Both the position numbers and the translations under genes were made by a program. Below, piece after piece: positions 34,422 to 43,306 of a stretch of 64,000 nucleotides of DNA. The stretch covers positions 8,974,501 to 9,038,500 of the forward strand of contig NZ_CP166850.1 in NCBI RefSeq assembly GCF_041346945.1, given 5' to 3'. The stretch is from Amycolatopsis sp. cg9. Its GTDB lineage: Bacteria; Actinomycetota; Actinomycetes; Mycobacteriales; Pseudonocardiaceae. A model generated the notes under the pieces. That model saw only the letters and a list, made by a program, of their open reading frames with translations. It searched no databases and had not been told where the DNA came from. Every line of letters begins with the position of its first letter. Within the stretch, counting starts at the first letter, position 1.

Positions 34422-37400
34422 TCACAGCCCGTACTGCTTCTCGATGTCCTTGCCGTGCGGCTGCCACCAGTCCTTCTCCACGCTGCCGCCCTTCGGCACG
34501 GCCGGGTTGCAGTGGTAGGTCGTGACCCAGTTCCCGCCGCCTTGCCCGTCCGGTTTCCAGTACGAGGTCATGTCGTACTGGACGCCGTCGTCCTTCACGT
34601 TCTTGTCGTACTGGACGGACTTGCGGTTGCCGTCGTAGCTTTCGCGGTCCGCCTTGGCGCTGTCGTAATCCGACTGCGCCTTGTCCCGGTCGGCCTTCGC
34701 GTCCTTGAACTGCTGGTTGAGCTGCTTGCCTTCCTCCATGATCGCCGGCTTGTCCTCCGCCGAGGCGTTCTTGTAGGCGGCTTTCTTCGCGTTGAGCTCC
34801 GCCTCGAGCTCGTCGACCTTTTCCTGGCGCGCGTCGAGATCGCTCTTCTTCGCGTTCACGTTCTGGTCGATCGAGCCGGGGTTCTTGCCGTCCGTGCCGT
34901 GCTTGGCGTACTGGGGGTCGTTGCTGTACTTGGCGACTTCCTTGGAGAAGTAGTCCTTGTGCCACTTGTCGTTGACGTTGTCCGGGAACTTCGTCCCCGA
35001 GCCGCCCGTGTACTTCATGCCGAAGCTCTGGTTGCCCTGCTGGTGCTTGCCCTGGTGGGAGTCGACCTGCACCTCGGTGCCGTCGTGCTTGCCGAACGAA
35101 TGCGTGTCGGAACTGCCGGAACCGCCGGAACCGCTGGCCTGCGTGTCGTCGGTGTTCTTGCCCTTGCCGTTCTTGCCGCCGCCGCCGCGCGGGATGTTCC
35201 CCGCGTTGTCGCCGCCGCCCGGCTGGTCGTTCGTCTTGTTCTTGCCGCCCTTCTTCCCGCAGGCGAGGCCGAGCAGGTCGCGGTCCGCCAGCGGGTTGTC
35301 GACGTAGGCGGCCGGGTTGGGGCCGGGCCCGAGCCCGAGCGGGTCCTGGCTCAGGTACCGGCCGGTCGACGGGTCGTAGTAGCGGAAGACGTTGTAGTGC
35401 AACCCCGATTCGGCGTCGGCGTACTGCCCGGGGAACCGGAGCGGGGTGGCCGCCGCGCCGGTCTCGCGGCCCCACAGGCCCGCGTTCCCGCGCCAGACCG
35501 GCGCTCCCGCCGCGTCGACGAGCTCGGCCGGCCTGCCGACCAGGTCGGTGACGATCGCGAAGAACCGGTCCTGCAGCGTCGCCGCGCGCTCGACCTGGAC
35601 GACCGGCCGGTCGTCGCCGGGGTGGTACTCCCAGACGGTGACGTGCCGGGTCTGCGCCGCGTCCACGTGGACCTGCTCCACCAGCAGCGCGCCGCTCCAG
35701 GTGAACTCGCAGGACTCGGCGACCACGCGGGCACCGGTGGCCGAGGTGACCACGCGCTGCTTGGCGATCCGGCGGCCGATCGGGTCGTACCGGTACCACC
35801 ACTGGTCACCCTCGGGGGTCGTGACCGAGAGCAGGCGGTCCTGGCCGTCCCACCGGTACCGCCAGACCCGGCCGCCCTCGTTCCGCGCGATCACCCGGCC
35901 CTGCGGGTCGTGGTCGAAGGTGACGGCGCCGGCGGCGACCAGCCGGTTGTCCACGTACCGGCGCGGCCCCGCGCTCGGCACCTGGCCGGGCTCCCTGGAC
36001 TCCACGACGTTCCCGGCGGGGTCGTAGCGGTAGGCCTGGCTGCCGGCCACGCCGTGCACCTCGGCCACCCGGCCGGTGGCGTCGAGCACGAGCCGGGTCG
36101 GCCCGGCCAGGTCGTCGTCGATCCCCGCGAGCAGCCCGTCCGGCCGGTAGCTGAACCGGCGGTGCCGCGGTGGTGCCCCCACGGGCTGGACCGACTGGCC
36201 GACGAGGTTCTCGTCGACGTCGAACGCCTGCGTGAGCGCGACACCGCCGTCGACGGTGCGCGCGACCTCCCGGCCGCCCGCATCGTGCTCGAAGCGCACG
36301 GTGTGCCCGGCGACGACGAGCGATTCGGGCCGCCCGGCGGCGTCGAAGGTCCACACACTGTCCACTCCGGACGGAGTGCGCCGCCGCACGGTGCCGTCGG
36401 TCTCGTGGACGTGCGTCAGCGTCCGGCCGTCGACCGACTCGCTCAGCACGTTGCCTTCGCCGTCGTAGGTGACGCGCAGTTCGACGTCGCCCATGACCGC
36501 GGCGGTCAGCCGGCCGACCGCGTCGTAGGCGAACCGGGTCGTGCCGGCCGGGGATCGGCGTTCGACGACGTTGCCGAGCACGTCGTGGCCGTATTCGGTC
36601 TCCTCGCCCGCCCCGTTCGCCGACCGGACGAGCCGGCCCGCCGGGTCGTAGCCGAAGCGGAGCGTGCGGCCGTCGAAGTCCGTCTCCTCGACCAGCCGCC
36701 CGGCCGGGTCGTAGCGGTAGGTCCAGCTCTGCCCGAGCGGGTTGGTGACCGTGCTGGGCCGCAGCTCGGTGTCGTAGGTGTAGCTCGTCCGGGCGCCCGA
36801 CGCGTCGATCGTCGCGGTGACCAGGTCGAACGGGCCGTACTCGGTCCGTTCGGCCAGCCCGGCGCCGTTGACGTGCTCGACCTCGTTGCCCTCCGCGTCG
36901 TAACCGCGGGTCTCGCGCACGCCGGAAGGCCGCACGCGCAGCCGTTCGTGCCCGTCGGGGGTCCAGCCGAGCACGACGGGCTGCCCGGACCGGTTGAGCA
37001 CCGACCGGGGCCGCCCGAACACGTCGCGGTCCACCGGCGGTGGCTCTTCGTCCCCGCGCGTCCAGGCGGCCTGCTCGGAGGTCAGCGGCTTCGCGATGCC
37101 GAGGGTCTCGGTGAACGGGTCCGGCGCCTCGTCACGCGGGTAGAACCGGGAGAGCACGACGCCGTCGTCCGCGGTGGTCTCGATCGTCAGCCCGGCGGCG
37201 TCCTGCGTGACCCGCAGGACCGAGCCGTCCGGCCGGGTCACCGACCGGAGGGCACCCCGCTCGTCGTAGGCGAACGACGTCGTGTGCCCGAGCGGGTCGG
37301 TGCGGGACAGCAGGCGGTCGTCGCGGTCCCAGTCGGACGTGGTGACCTGGCCCAGCGGGCCGACCTCGCGGACGAGCTGGTTGACCTCGTTGAAGTGGTA

Positions 37401-39278
37401 CTCACCGGAGTGGCCGAGGGAGTCGGTGAAGGTCGTGACCCGCCGCTGGGTGTCGTAGGCGAACGCGGCGTCGTAGAAGCCGCGGTCGCCGATGGTGCGG
37501 ACGCAGCGGCCGGCGGTGTCGTAGACGTAGCGGAACCAGGTGCCGTTGCGGTCCTGCCAGCCGGTGACGCGGCCCGCGCCGTCGTAGTCGTAGACCTGCG
37601 GCCGGCCGGAGGCGTTGAACTCCTGGGTCAGGCGGCCGAGCGCGTCGTAGCCGAAGCGCCGCACCAGGACCCGGGCCTGGCCGGCCGGGTCGGTCACGTG
37701 GACGGCGGTGACCCGGCCACCTTCGGTCTCCAGTTCCACGCGGTACCCGGCGGAGTGCCGCAGGGTCCGCGGTGCGCCGAGGGCGTCGTAGCCGAACTCG
37801 ACCCGGGCGCCGTCGGCGTCGGTGACCGACCGGAGGACGAGCTCGGCGGATCCGCGTCCCGGCAACGCGGCGAACCGGAGTTCCCGGCCCCGCAGCGGAT
37901 CGGCCTGGGTGTAGCTGCCGTCGGCGTGCCGGGTCAGCGGGCGCCGCGGCCCGTCCAGGGGAAGCACCGGCGCGCCCGGCGCGGCGAGCGGGTAGACCAG
38001 GGTGGTGCCGTCCGCCGCGAAACACCGGACGTGCTCGCGCCCCACCGCCAGCCGCTGGTCCACAGTGGACACCCAGGTGGGGCCGAACCACCGCCCGGCG
38101 CGGTAGGAGGAGACGTGCAGCCGCTCCAGCACCAGCGGGGACGGCAGCTCCAGGTCGAGCTGGTCGATCACGACGTTGCCGCGCGCGATGTCCACCGGGT
38201 CGGTCTTGCACACCCAGGTGTCCTTGCCCCCGCCGCCGCTGTCGCCACCCTTCCCGGCGCCGCCCTTCGCCGGCGGCGAGTCGCCCGGGGCCTTGTTCCC
38301 GTTGCCGGGCGAGTGATCACCCGACGTCGAGGTGCCGTCGTCCTTGCCCCCGCCGCCGCCCTGGGAGGAGTGGTCTCCGGACGACGAGCCGCCGCCCTTG
38401 CCACCCGAGTGGTCACCGGCGGTCGTGGTGGAGTCGCCGTCCTTGCCGCCCTTGCCGTCCTTGACGTCGGGGGACTTCGGGTTGCCGTCGATCTTCCCCG
38501 GCTTGCCCGGCGGGCCGACCTTCCCGCCCTTGATGTTCTTCAGCCCCTTGGCGGCGTCCTCGAACAGGGTGCCGGCCTTCTTCAGCAGCGGTACCAGGGC
38601 TTTGAGCGCCTTGACGAGCTTGGTCGTGAGGCTCGCGATCTTCGACGCCGTCTTCGCGACGGCGGCGACGACCTGCGGCACCACCCAGGTCAACCCGATG
38701 CCGAGGGTGAACACCACCTGCAGCGCCCACGAAATCAGGTGCCCGACGAGTTCGGCGATGATGTCGCGCACCAGCGTGCGGACGGCGCCCACGACCTCGC
38801 CGGCGGTCTTGACCCCGCTTCCGGCGCCTTCGCAGCCCTTCTGCGCGGCGGCCAGCAGCCCGGACGTGTCTTCGGCACGCTTGCGGTAGTTGTCGGCGGC
38901 GGGACCTTGCCAGCCGACGAGGTCGGCCTTGACGGCGTTCGTCAGCTCGGTCGAGACGTCTTCGAGCTCTTTGGCGATGTTGTTCCAGGTCTGCGACTGC
39001 GCCGCGATCTCGTCGGCGTTCCCGGTGAGGGCGTTGAGCGCCTCCTTGAGCGGGCCGACGTGCTCGATCAGCCACCCGACCCCGGCGGCGAAGATCGCGC
39101 CGAAGGGATCCATCACCGCGGTCAGCGCGTCCAGCGCGGTGCCGACGGCGCCCATCGCCACCGAGGCCCAGTCACCGCTTTCGATGGCGTCCTTCAGGCC
39201 GATGGCGTCTTCGAGCAGCGGCACACCGGAGTACGACTTCGTCGAATCCTGCGCCTGCGCGACCAACGGGTTACCCAC
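34422..39278 (-). CDS. T7SS-type RHS polymorphic toxin
   Basis: A 1618-residue protein. The N-terminal 230 residues have a WXG-like helical region ('WNNIAKELEDVSTELTNAV') and helices such as 'LQVVFTLGIGLTWVVPQV', as in type VII-exported polymorphic toxins. A Gly/Ser/Asp linker is followed by a DUF6531-like start ('DPVDIARGNVVIDQLDLELP') and many YD (RHS) repeats ('FGYDALGRLTQEFNASGRP', 'RYDPAGRLVEETDFDGRTL'). The core ends at 'RYLSQDPLGLGPGPNPAAYV'. The last 240 residues are a Lys/Asn/Gly-rich variable tip with a coiled coil, unlike any toxin I know. GTG 39278 follows GGGGGAG. No immunity gene is evident: the 3' side converges with the NACHT gene 57 bases away. Confidence 0.88.
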   Translation of the reverse strand: MGNPLVAQAQDSTKSYSGVPLLEDAIGLKDAIESGDWASVAMGAVGTALDALTAVMDPFGAIFAAGVGWLIEHVGPLKEALNALTGNADEIAAQSQTWNNIAKELEDVSTELTNAVKADLVGWQGPAADNYRKRAEDTSGLLAAAQKGCEGAGSGVKTAGEVVGAVRTLVRDIIAELVGHLISWALQVVFTLGIGLTWVVPQVVAAVAKTASKIASLTTKLVKALKALVPLLKKAGTLFEDAAKGLKNIKGGKVGPPGKPGKIDGNPKSPDVKDGKGGKDGDSTTTAGDHSGGKGGGSSSGDHSSQGGGGGKDDGTSTSGDHSPGNGNKAPGDSPPAKGGAGKGGDSGGGGKDTWVCKTDPVDIARGNVVIDQLDLELPSPLVLERLHVSSYRAGRWFGPTWVSTVDQRLAVGREHVRCFAADGTTLVYPLAAPGAPVLPLDGPRRPLTRHADGSYTQADPLRGRELRFAALPGRGSAELVLRSVTDADGARVEFGYDALGAPRTLRHSAGYRVELETEGGRVTAVHVTDPAGQARVLVRRFGYDALGRLTQEFNASGRPQVYDYDGAGRVTGWQDRNGTWFRYVYDTAGRCVRTIGDRGFYDAAFAYDTQRRVTTFTDSLGHSGEYHFNEVNQLVREVGPLGQVTTSDWDRDDRLLSRTDPLGHTTSFAYDERGALRSVTRPDGSVLRVTQDAAGLTIETTADDGVVLSRFYPRDEAPDPFTETLGIAKPLTSEQAAWTRGDEEPPPVDRDVFGRPRSVLNRSGQPVVLGWTPDGHERLRVRPSGVRETRGYDAEGNEVEHVNGAGLAERTEYGPFDLVTATIDASGARTSYTYDTELRPSTVTNPLGQSWTYRYDPAGRLVEETDFDGRTLRFGYDPAGRLVRSANGAGEETEYGHDVLGNVVERRSPAGTTRFAYDAVGRLTAAVMGDVELRVTYDGEGNVLSESVDGRTLTHVHETDGTVRRRTPSGVDSVWTFDAAGRPESLVVAGHTVRFEHDAGGREVARTVDGGVALTQAFDVDENLVGQSVQPVGAPPRHRRFSYRPDGLLAGIDDDLAGPTRLVLDATGRVAEVHGVAGSQAYRYDPAGNVVESREPGQVPSAGPRRYVDNRLVAAGAVTFDHDPQGRVIARNEGGRVWRYRWDGQDRLLSVTTPEGDQWWYRYDPIGRRIAKQRVVTSATGARVVAESCEFTWSGALLVEQVHVDAAQTRHVTVWEYHPGDDRPVVQVERAATLQDRFFAIVTDLVGRPAELVDAAGAPVWRGNAGLWGRETGAAATPLRFPGQYADAESGLHYNVFRYYDPSTGRYLSQDPLGLGPGPNPAAYVDNPLADRDLLGLACGKKGGKNKTNDQPGGGDNAGNIPRGGGGKNGKGKNTDDTQASGSGGSGSSDTHSFGKHDGTEVQVDSHQGKHQQGNQSFGMKYTGGSGTKFPDNVNDKWHKDYFSKEVAKYSNDPQYAKHGTDGKNPGSIDQNVNAKKSDLDARQEKVDELEAELNAKKAAYKNASAEDKPAIMEEGKQLNQQFKDAKADRDKAQSDYDSAKADRESYDGNRKSVQYDKNVKDDGVQYDMTSYWKPDGQGGGNWVTTYHCNPAVPKGGSVEKDWWQPHGKDIEKQYGL

Positions 39279-39659
39279 AGTTATCGACTCCCCCGCCAAA
39301 ACCCAGCATCCACTTGATCTTAGTGACGCGCCGCGACGCGGGTCGGGAGAGCGCCGCGGCTTGCCCGTTCGACTCCTCCGGGCTTCCCCAACGGGTCGTG
39401 GACCAGTCGACTTCGTCGGGCACGACGCCGAGGGGTGGTGGCACGCCGGCGCGAGGCGTTGGCCGCTGTCCCCGCTGCGGCTACTTCGCCCAGGCAGGGC
39501 ACCCGGCCGGGGTGGGTTCGTACCTGAACCCTCGTCCGCGGACAGCGACGGGTGGGCGAGGCACCGGGTGACCCGCACCGCCCAGCGGGTGGACCAGGCG
39601 CAGTCCCGCTCGAGTCGGTGCCCTTCTGCGACCACGACATCCGTGCGACGATCACGGTC
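39279..39659. other. Divergent intergenic region
   Basis: About 380 bases between the RHS start and the DUF1905-type gene. It must carry both promoters. I see no clear palindrome or -10/-35 pair. Short open frames here look non-coding. If the right-hand gene starts upstream (for example GTG 39618) the gap is shorter. Confidence 0.5.
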
Positions 39660-40130
39660 GTGAACCCGCAGCAGTTCCGCGCCGTCATCGCCACCGGTCC
39701 GCGCGACCGCGCGGTCATCGCTGTGCCGTTCGACCCGGACAAGACGTGGGGTGCCAAGGCCGACCACCCCGTGGGCGGCACGATCGAGGGGAAGCGGGTT
39801 CGCGGGAGACTGTCGCCGACCGCCGACGGATGGTTGTTGACCGTCACGCCGATGTGGCTGCGCGACACGGGCGTCACCATCGGCACCGAGGTGACCGTCG
39901 AGCTGGCCCCGGAAGGTCCCCAGCGCGAAGACCTCGCCGACGACGTCGCCGCCGCACTGGACGGCAACCCCGCCGCCGCTGCCTTCTTCGACACGCTGGC
40001 GCAGTTCTACCGCAAGGCCTACCTCCGCTGGATCGACGCGACCACCCGCCGTCCGGAGCTCCGCGCGGCGCGGATCGCCGAGGTGATCGACCTCCTTGCG
40101 GCGCGGGTGAAACAGCGACCACGCTCGTGA
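39660..40130 (+). CDS. DUF1905 / YdeI-OmpD-associated family protein
   Basis: A 156-residue soluble protein. The N-terminal half is a DUF1905-like small barrel ('FRAVIATGPRDRAVIAVPFD', 'GTIEGKRVRGRLSPTADGW'); the C-terminal half has 'LAPEGPQREDLADDVAAALDGN' and 'FFDTLAQFYRKAYLRWIDATTRRPEL' of the YdeI/OmpD-associated family. Function unknown; relatives are linked to antimicrobial peptide resistance in bacilli. GTG 39660 is taken but GTG 39618 is open too. It is divergent from the RHS gene, so an immunity role cannot be excluded, yet nothing in its sequence points to one. Confidence 0.72.
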   Translation: MNPQQFRAVIATGPRDRAVIAVPFDPDKTWGAKADHPVGGTIEGKRVRGRLSPTADGWLLTVTPMWLRDTGVTIGTEVTVELAPEGPQREDLADDVAAALDGNPAAAAFFDTLAQFYRKAYLRWIDATTRRPELRAARIAEVIDLLAARVKQRPRS

Positions 40131-40254
40131 CGGCGACTCCGCGTCGAGCCCCGGGGTCGGACGGCGTGGGCACCGGCGGTGCGAGGCCGCCACGACGAAC
40201 TCGTCGAAACCGGCCGCCGTGGTGGCGGCCCAGCGCCGCGAAGGTCTTGCGCCG

Positions 40255-41433
40255 TCAGCGGATCGCCGCCTGGATGCGGGCGGCGCTCGCCTGGGCGCCG
40301 GGGAGGTTCGGCGTGCAGAACTCCGTGACCATCGCCAGGAGCCGCCCCGAGGCCGCGTCCTCCGAAGCTGTCACGTCCGGGCTGGACCCGACCGTGATCC
40401 GGCGGGTGCCCGTCTCGTCGCTCATGCTCCACGTGTTGTACCCGGGCACGTCCCCGGCGTGCCCCCAGACATCGGGAGCGCCGGGACCGCACGGCCCCAC
40501 GAGGGAAATGCGCATCAGCCCCAGCCCGTAGCCGATCCGCCCGCCCGTGTCCGGCCACGGGACCGTGGTCTTCATCTGCGCGAGCAGGCCGGGCGGCAGC
40601 AGCTCGCCGCCGAACAGCGCGTGGAAGAAGCGGTTCAGGTCGGTCGCGCTCGAAATGATGTTCCCGGCGCCGAAGTAGCGGCTGAGGTTGTAAGCGGTGA
40701 CGTCGGTGAGCCCGTGCGGGGCCGGGTAGAGCTGCTCGTAGCCGTGCATGGCCGGGTCCGGCACGAGCGGGAAGTCCCTCGGCAGGAAGGTGTCGGCCAG
40801 GTGCAGCGGACCGGTGATCCAGTCGGCGAGAACCTGTTCGAACCGGCGGCCGGTGAGCTTTTCGACCAGCAGGGCCAGGACGTTGTAGCCGGTGTTGGAG
40901 TACGACCAGCTCGTGCCCGGCGGGAACAGCAGCGGCTGCACGGTGCTGTCGTGGACCGCCTCGACCTCGTCGAAGTGCACGAAGCGTTCGGTGTCCAGCT
41001 CCGGCAGGGTCAGCCAGGTGAACTGCGGGGCCAGGTCCCGGGGCAGGCCGCTGGTGTGCTGCAGCAGCTGGCGGACCGTGATCGGCTCCGGGTAGGGCAG
41101 CAGGCCGGGCAGGTACTTCGAGATCGGCTCGTCCAGCCCCAGCCGGCCCTTCGCGGCGAGCTTCAGCACCAGGGTCGCCGTGAACGTCTTGGACACGCTG
41201 CCGATGCGGAACCGCCCGGCGGTGTCGGGCTTCGCCCCGGTGACGATGTCACCGGATCCGGCCCGCCCCCGCCAGCGGCCGTCCGGATCCGCCGCGATCG
41301 CGATGATCCCCACGTTCCCCGCCCGCACGGCCGCGTCCAGTGCGACCTGACGTGGATCGGTTCTCGCGGCGGCGGTACCGGTTCCGGCGAGCAGGAGCAC
41401 GGCGCAAGCAGCGGATACGATCGATCGACGCAT
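40255..41433 (-). CDS. Secreted serine hydrolase (class C beta-lactamase/D-Ala-D-Ala carboxypeptidase family)
   Basis: A 392-residue exported enzyme with signal peptide ('VSAACAVLLLAGTGTAAA'). The SxxK motif is 'GSVSKTFTATL', the YxN motif 'YSNTGYN', and the third motif 'HAGDVPGYNT' in place of KTG. This matches beta-lactamase-family DD-peptidases and esterases (class C, Streptomyces R61 type). It may trim peptidoglycan or hydrolyse esters; antibiotic hydrolysis is not implied. Ribosome site GGGGGGAA before the ATG. It is monocistronic. Confidence 0.9.
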   Translation of the reverse strand: MRRSIVSAACAVLLLAGTGTAAARTDPRQVALDAAVRAGNVGIIAIAADPDGRWRGRAGSGDIVTGAKPDTAGRFRIGSVSKTFTATLVLKLAAKGRLGLDEPISKYLPGLLPYPEPITVRQLLQHTSGLPRDLAPQFTWLTLPELDTERFVHFDEVEAVHDSTVQPLLFPPGTSWSYSNTGYNVLALLVEKLTGRRFEQVLADWITGPLHLADTFLPRDFPLVPDPAMHGYEQLYPAPHGLTDVTAYNLSRYFGAGNIISSATDLNRFFHALFGGELLPPGLLAQMKTTVPWPDTGGRIGYGLGLMRISLVGPCGPGAPDVWGHAGDVPGYNTWSMSDETGTRRITVGSSPDVTASEDAASGRLLAMVTEFCTPNLPGAQASAARIQAAIR

Positions 41434-41536
41434 GGTTCCCCCCGGAGTTGTGCGGTCCGCAAGACCGTAGCGCAGTCCGGCCGGCGCGTGCGGTCACATT
41501 CAGGTGCGGCACCGCGAGCGCGGTCCGGCCCGGGCC

Positions 41537-42502
41537 CTACTTCCCGACCGACTGCATGCAGTAGGTGGTCACCGCGAAGGAGCCCCGCATGCTCCAGGAA
41601 GCCGCCTGGTCCGAGCCGGGGAAGTCCTTGCAGATCTCCTGGACGGTCTTCGACAGACCGTCCATCTTGGTCAGTCCGTCCACCTGACCGAGCACCTTCG
41701 CCGCTCCCTTCTCGCAGGGGGCGAGGTGGAGCTCGTCATTGGCGCCGGCCGCCATGCACTCGCCGACTGCGGGCTTCCGGTTGTCCGGGTTCTTCAGGTC
41801 TTCCAGGCACAGGATCTTCGACGACAGGCTGCCCTGCCGCTTCCACTCCATCGAGGCGGCCGCGGACGGGACCTTGGCGCAGGCCGCGGTCGTGAGCCCG
41901 CCCAGCGCCCCGCCGTCCTCGACACCGGCGACCTTGTAGCTCGCCTCCGGTCCGCAAGGGACCTTTTCGGCGTGGGCGGCATCGGAGAGGTCCCCCTTGA
42001 CGCAGTCACCCACCAGCGGCACGCCCTTGCCCGGGTTCTTCGTGTCCTCCAGACAGAGCAACGTGCCCTTCGAGGACTCGACACCTTCCCAGTACGCGAC
42101 GGTCGCCGTCGGGAACTGGTCACAGCCGCCGCCGAGGGTCAGTGCCAGCCGGGACTGGTCCGGGACCTTGCCGACGATCTTGTAGGTGGCCTCCGGACCA
42201 CAGGCCACCGAGGTCACGCTGTCGGCGTTGTCCGTGTTGCCCTTGAGGCAGTCGCCGACGTCGTTGCTCTTGGCCGTGGACGAGGTCAGCCCGGCTACGA
42301 CCACGACCAGGAGAAACACGACGGGAACACCGATCCGCAACGCGAGTTTGAGGCCACCGCGCTTCTTGATCGGCGAGCCGACCGGTGGAAGCACCGGGTA
42401 CGGCGCGGGCGGATACGGCGGCAGGGTGGCCCCCGGGGCCGGCGGCCGGAAGGGATTCGCTTCCGGCGCGGGCTGCTGCGGTCTGTCTTCGGGCATCGTC
42501 AT
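41537..42502 (-). CDS. Membrane protein of the LppU/SCO3897 type with three repeat modules
   Basis: A 321-residue protein: a Pro-rich cytoplasmic N-terminus, one membrane helix ('IGVPVVFLLVVVVAGLTSS') and an extracellular region with three similar modules of about 80 residues. Each starts V-G-[DE]-C and has a second Cys: 'DVGDCLKGNTDNADSVTSVAC', 'VGDCVKGDLSDAAHAEKVPC', 'VGECMAAGANDELHLAPC', followed by later Cys such as 'LLCLED', 'ILCLED', 'TYCMQS'. The pattern fits disulfide-bonded LppU/septum-formation-like domains of actinobacteria. Exact role unknown. Confidence 0.78.
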   Translation of the reverse strand: MTMPEDRPQQPAPEANPFRPPAPGATLPPYPPAPYPVLPPVGSPIKKRGGLKLALRIGVPVVFLLVVVVAGLTSSTAKSNDVGDCLKGNTDNADSVTSVACGPEATYKIVGKVPDQSRLALTLGGGCDQFPTATVAYWEGVESSKGTLLCLEDTKNPGKGVPLVGDCVKGDLSDAAHAEKVPCGPEASYKVAGVEDGGALGGLTTAACAKVPSAAASMEWKRQGSLSSKILCLEDLKNPDNRKPAVGECMAAGANDELHLAPCEKGAAKVLGQVDGLTKMDGLSKTVQEICKDFPGSDQAASWSMRGSFAVTTYCMQSVGK

Positions 42503-42596
42503 GGAAGGTCTCCCCCAGGCCTGAGCATGATTTGCGACGGATCCTATCCGGCGGCCGGTTCGTCACCCCGAGCTCGGCTCGGCGGGGCACCCCGAC

Positions 42597-43211
42597 TCAC
42601 GACGCCGTCGCCTTCAGTGCCGCCTCGATCGCCCGCGTCAGCGTTTCCAGGTACCGGTCGTCGATCGGGCGCTTGAGCACCAGCAGCCGGAAGGCGAGCG
42701 GTGCGATCAGCAGGTCGGTGCCCAGCTCGAGTTCCAGGCCGGGTGGGAGTTCGCCGCGGTCGATCGCGGCCTGCAGGATCGCGCGCGCCGCCGCCCGGCG
42801 CGGCTCGGCCACGCCGGTCTGCAGCACCTCGGCGAGGGTCGCGTCGTGCTCGGCTTCGGCCAGCAGCCCGGCGCCGATCCGGGTGATGAGCGGGTTGTCC
42901 AGCTGGGCGCGGAAAGTGGCGAACAGCTCGCGCAGGTCGGTGCGCAGGGCGCCGGTGTCCGGAGCGGGCGGCAGCGCGTCGGCGACCTTGTCCCGGATCA
43001 GCTCGGCGAGCATCGCCTGCTTCGATCGCCAGCGCCGGTACAGCGCGGCCTTGCCGACGCCGGCGCGCCGGGCGACCGCGTCCATCGACGTCCGCGCGTA
43101 CCCCGTCTCGGCCAGCTCGGCGAACGCCGCCTCGGTGATCGCGTCCGTCACCTGCCGCCGCAGCACCGCCCCACCGCTCACCGGCCGGGCGCTCTCTTCA
43201 CTGGTGGACAT
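42597..43211 (-). CDS. TetR family transcriptional regulator
   Basis: A 204-residue repressor: HTH 'ARTSMDAVARRAGVGKAALYRRWRSKQAML', then a TetR C-terminal domain of the type seen in 'ITRIGAGLLAEAEHDATLAEV'. ATG 43211 follows GAGTGGGGG. It is divergent from the alpha/beta hydrolase gene, and two matched operators lie between them (43225-43250 and 43263-43284). Confidence 0.9.
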   Translation of the reverse strand: MSTSEESARPVSGGAVLRRQVTDAITEAAFAELAETGYARTSMDAVARRAGVGKAALYRRWRSKQAMLAELIRDKVADALPPAPDTGALRTDLRELFATFRAQLDNPLITRIGAGLLAEAEHDATLAEVLQTGVAEPRRAAARAILQAAIDRGELPPGLELELGTDLLIAPLAFRLLVLKRPIDDRYLETLTRAIEAALKATAS

Positions 43212-43224
43212 GCCCCCACTCTAG

Positions 43225-43250
43225 CGAACGGAACGGTGGCGTTCCATTCG
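43225..43250. promoter_or_regulatory. TetR operator box 1
   Basis: CGAACGGAACG (43225-43235) and CGTTCCATTCG (43240-43250) pair over 10 of 11 positions with a 4-base spacer. Located 14 bases upstream of the tetR start. Confidence 0.75.
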
Positions 43251-43262
43251 CACCCGTGCTAC

Positions 43263-43284
43263 AACGGAACGAGACCGTTCCGTT
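43263..43284. promoter_or_regulatory. TetR operator box 2
   Basis: AACGGAACG (43263-43271) and CGTTCCGTT (43276-43284), perfect 9-bp arms with a 4-base spacer, the same half-site and spacing as box 1. It sits 22 bases upstream of the hydrolase ATG. Confidence 0.78.
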
Positions 43285-43306
43285 CGCATTGACCCGGAGG
43301 CATCCG

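Noticed and set aside
34422..38200. YD repeats of the RHS gene as possible assembly or mobile repeats
   Set aside because: The repeats are diverged at DNA level and are a normal protein architecture.
34419..39317. Open frame of 1632 codons antisense to the RHS gene
   Set aside because: It mirrors the RHS coding strand in a GC-rich gene, with Val/Arg/Asp-rich text and no domain. The RHS frame has unmistakable repeats and a good start.
39660..40130. DUF1905-type gene as the RHS immunity gene
   Set aside because: It is on the opposite strand at the wrong end of the toxin gene and belongs to a conserved family found without RHS neighbours.
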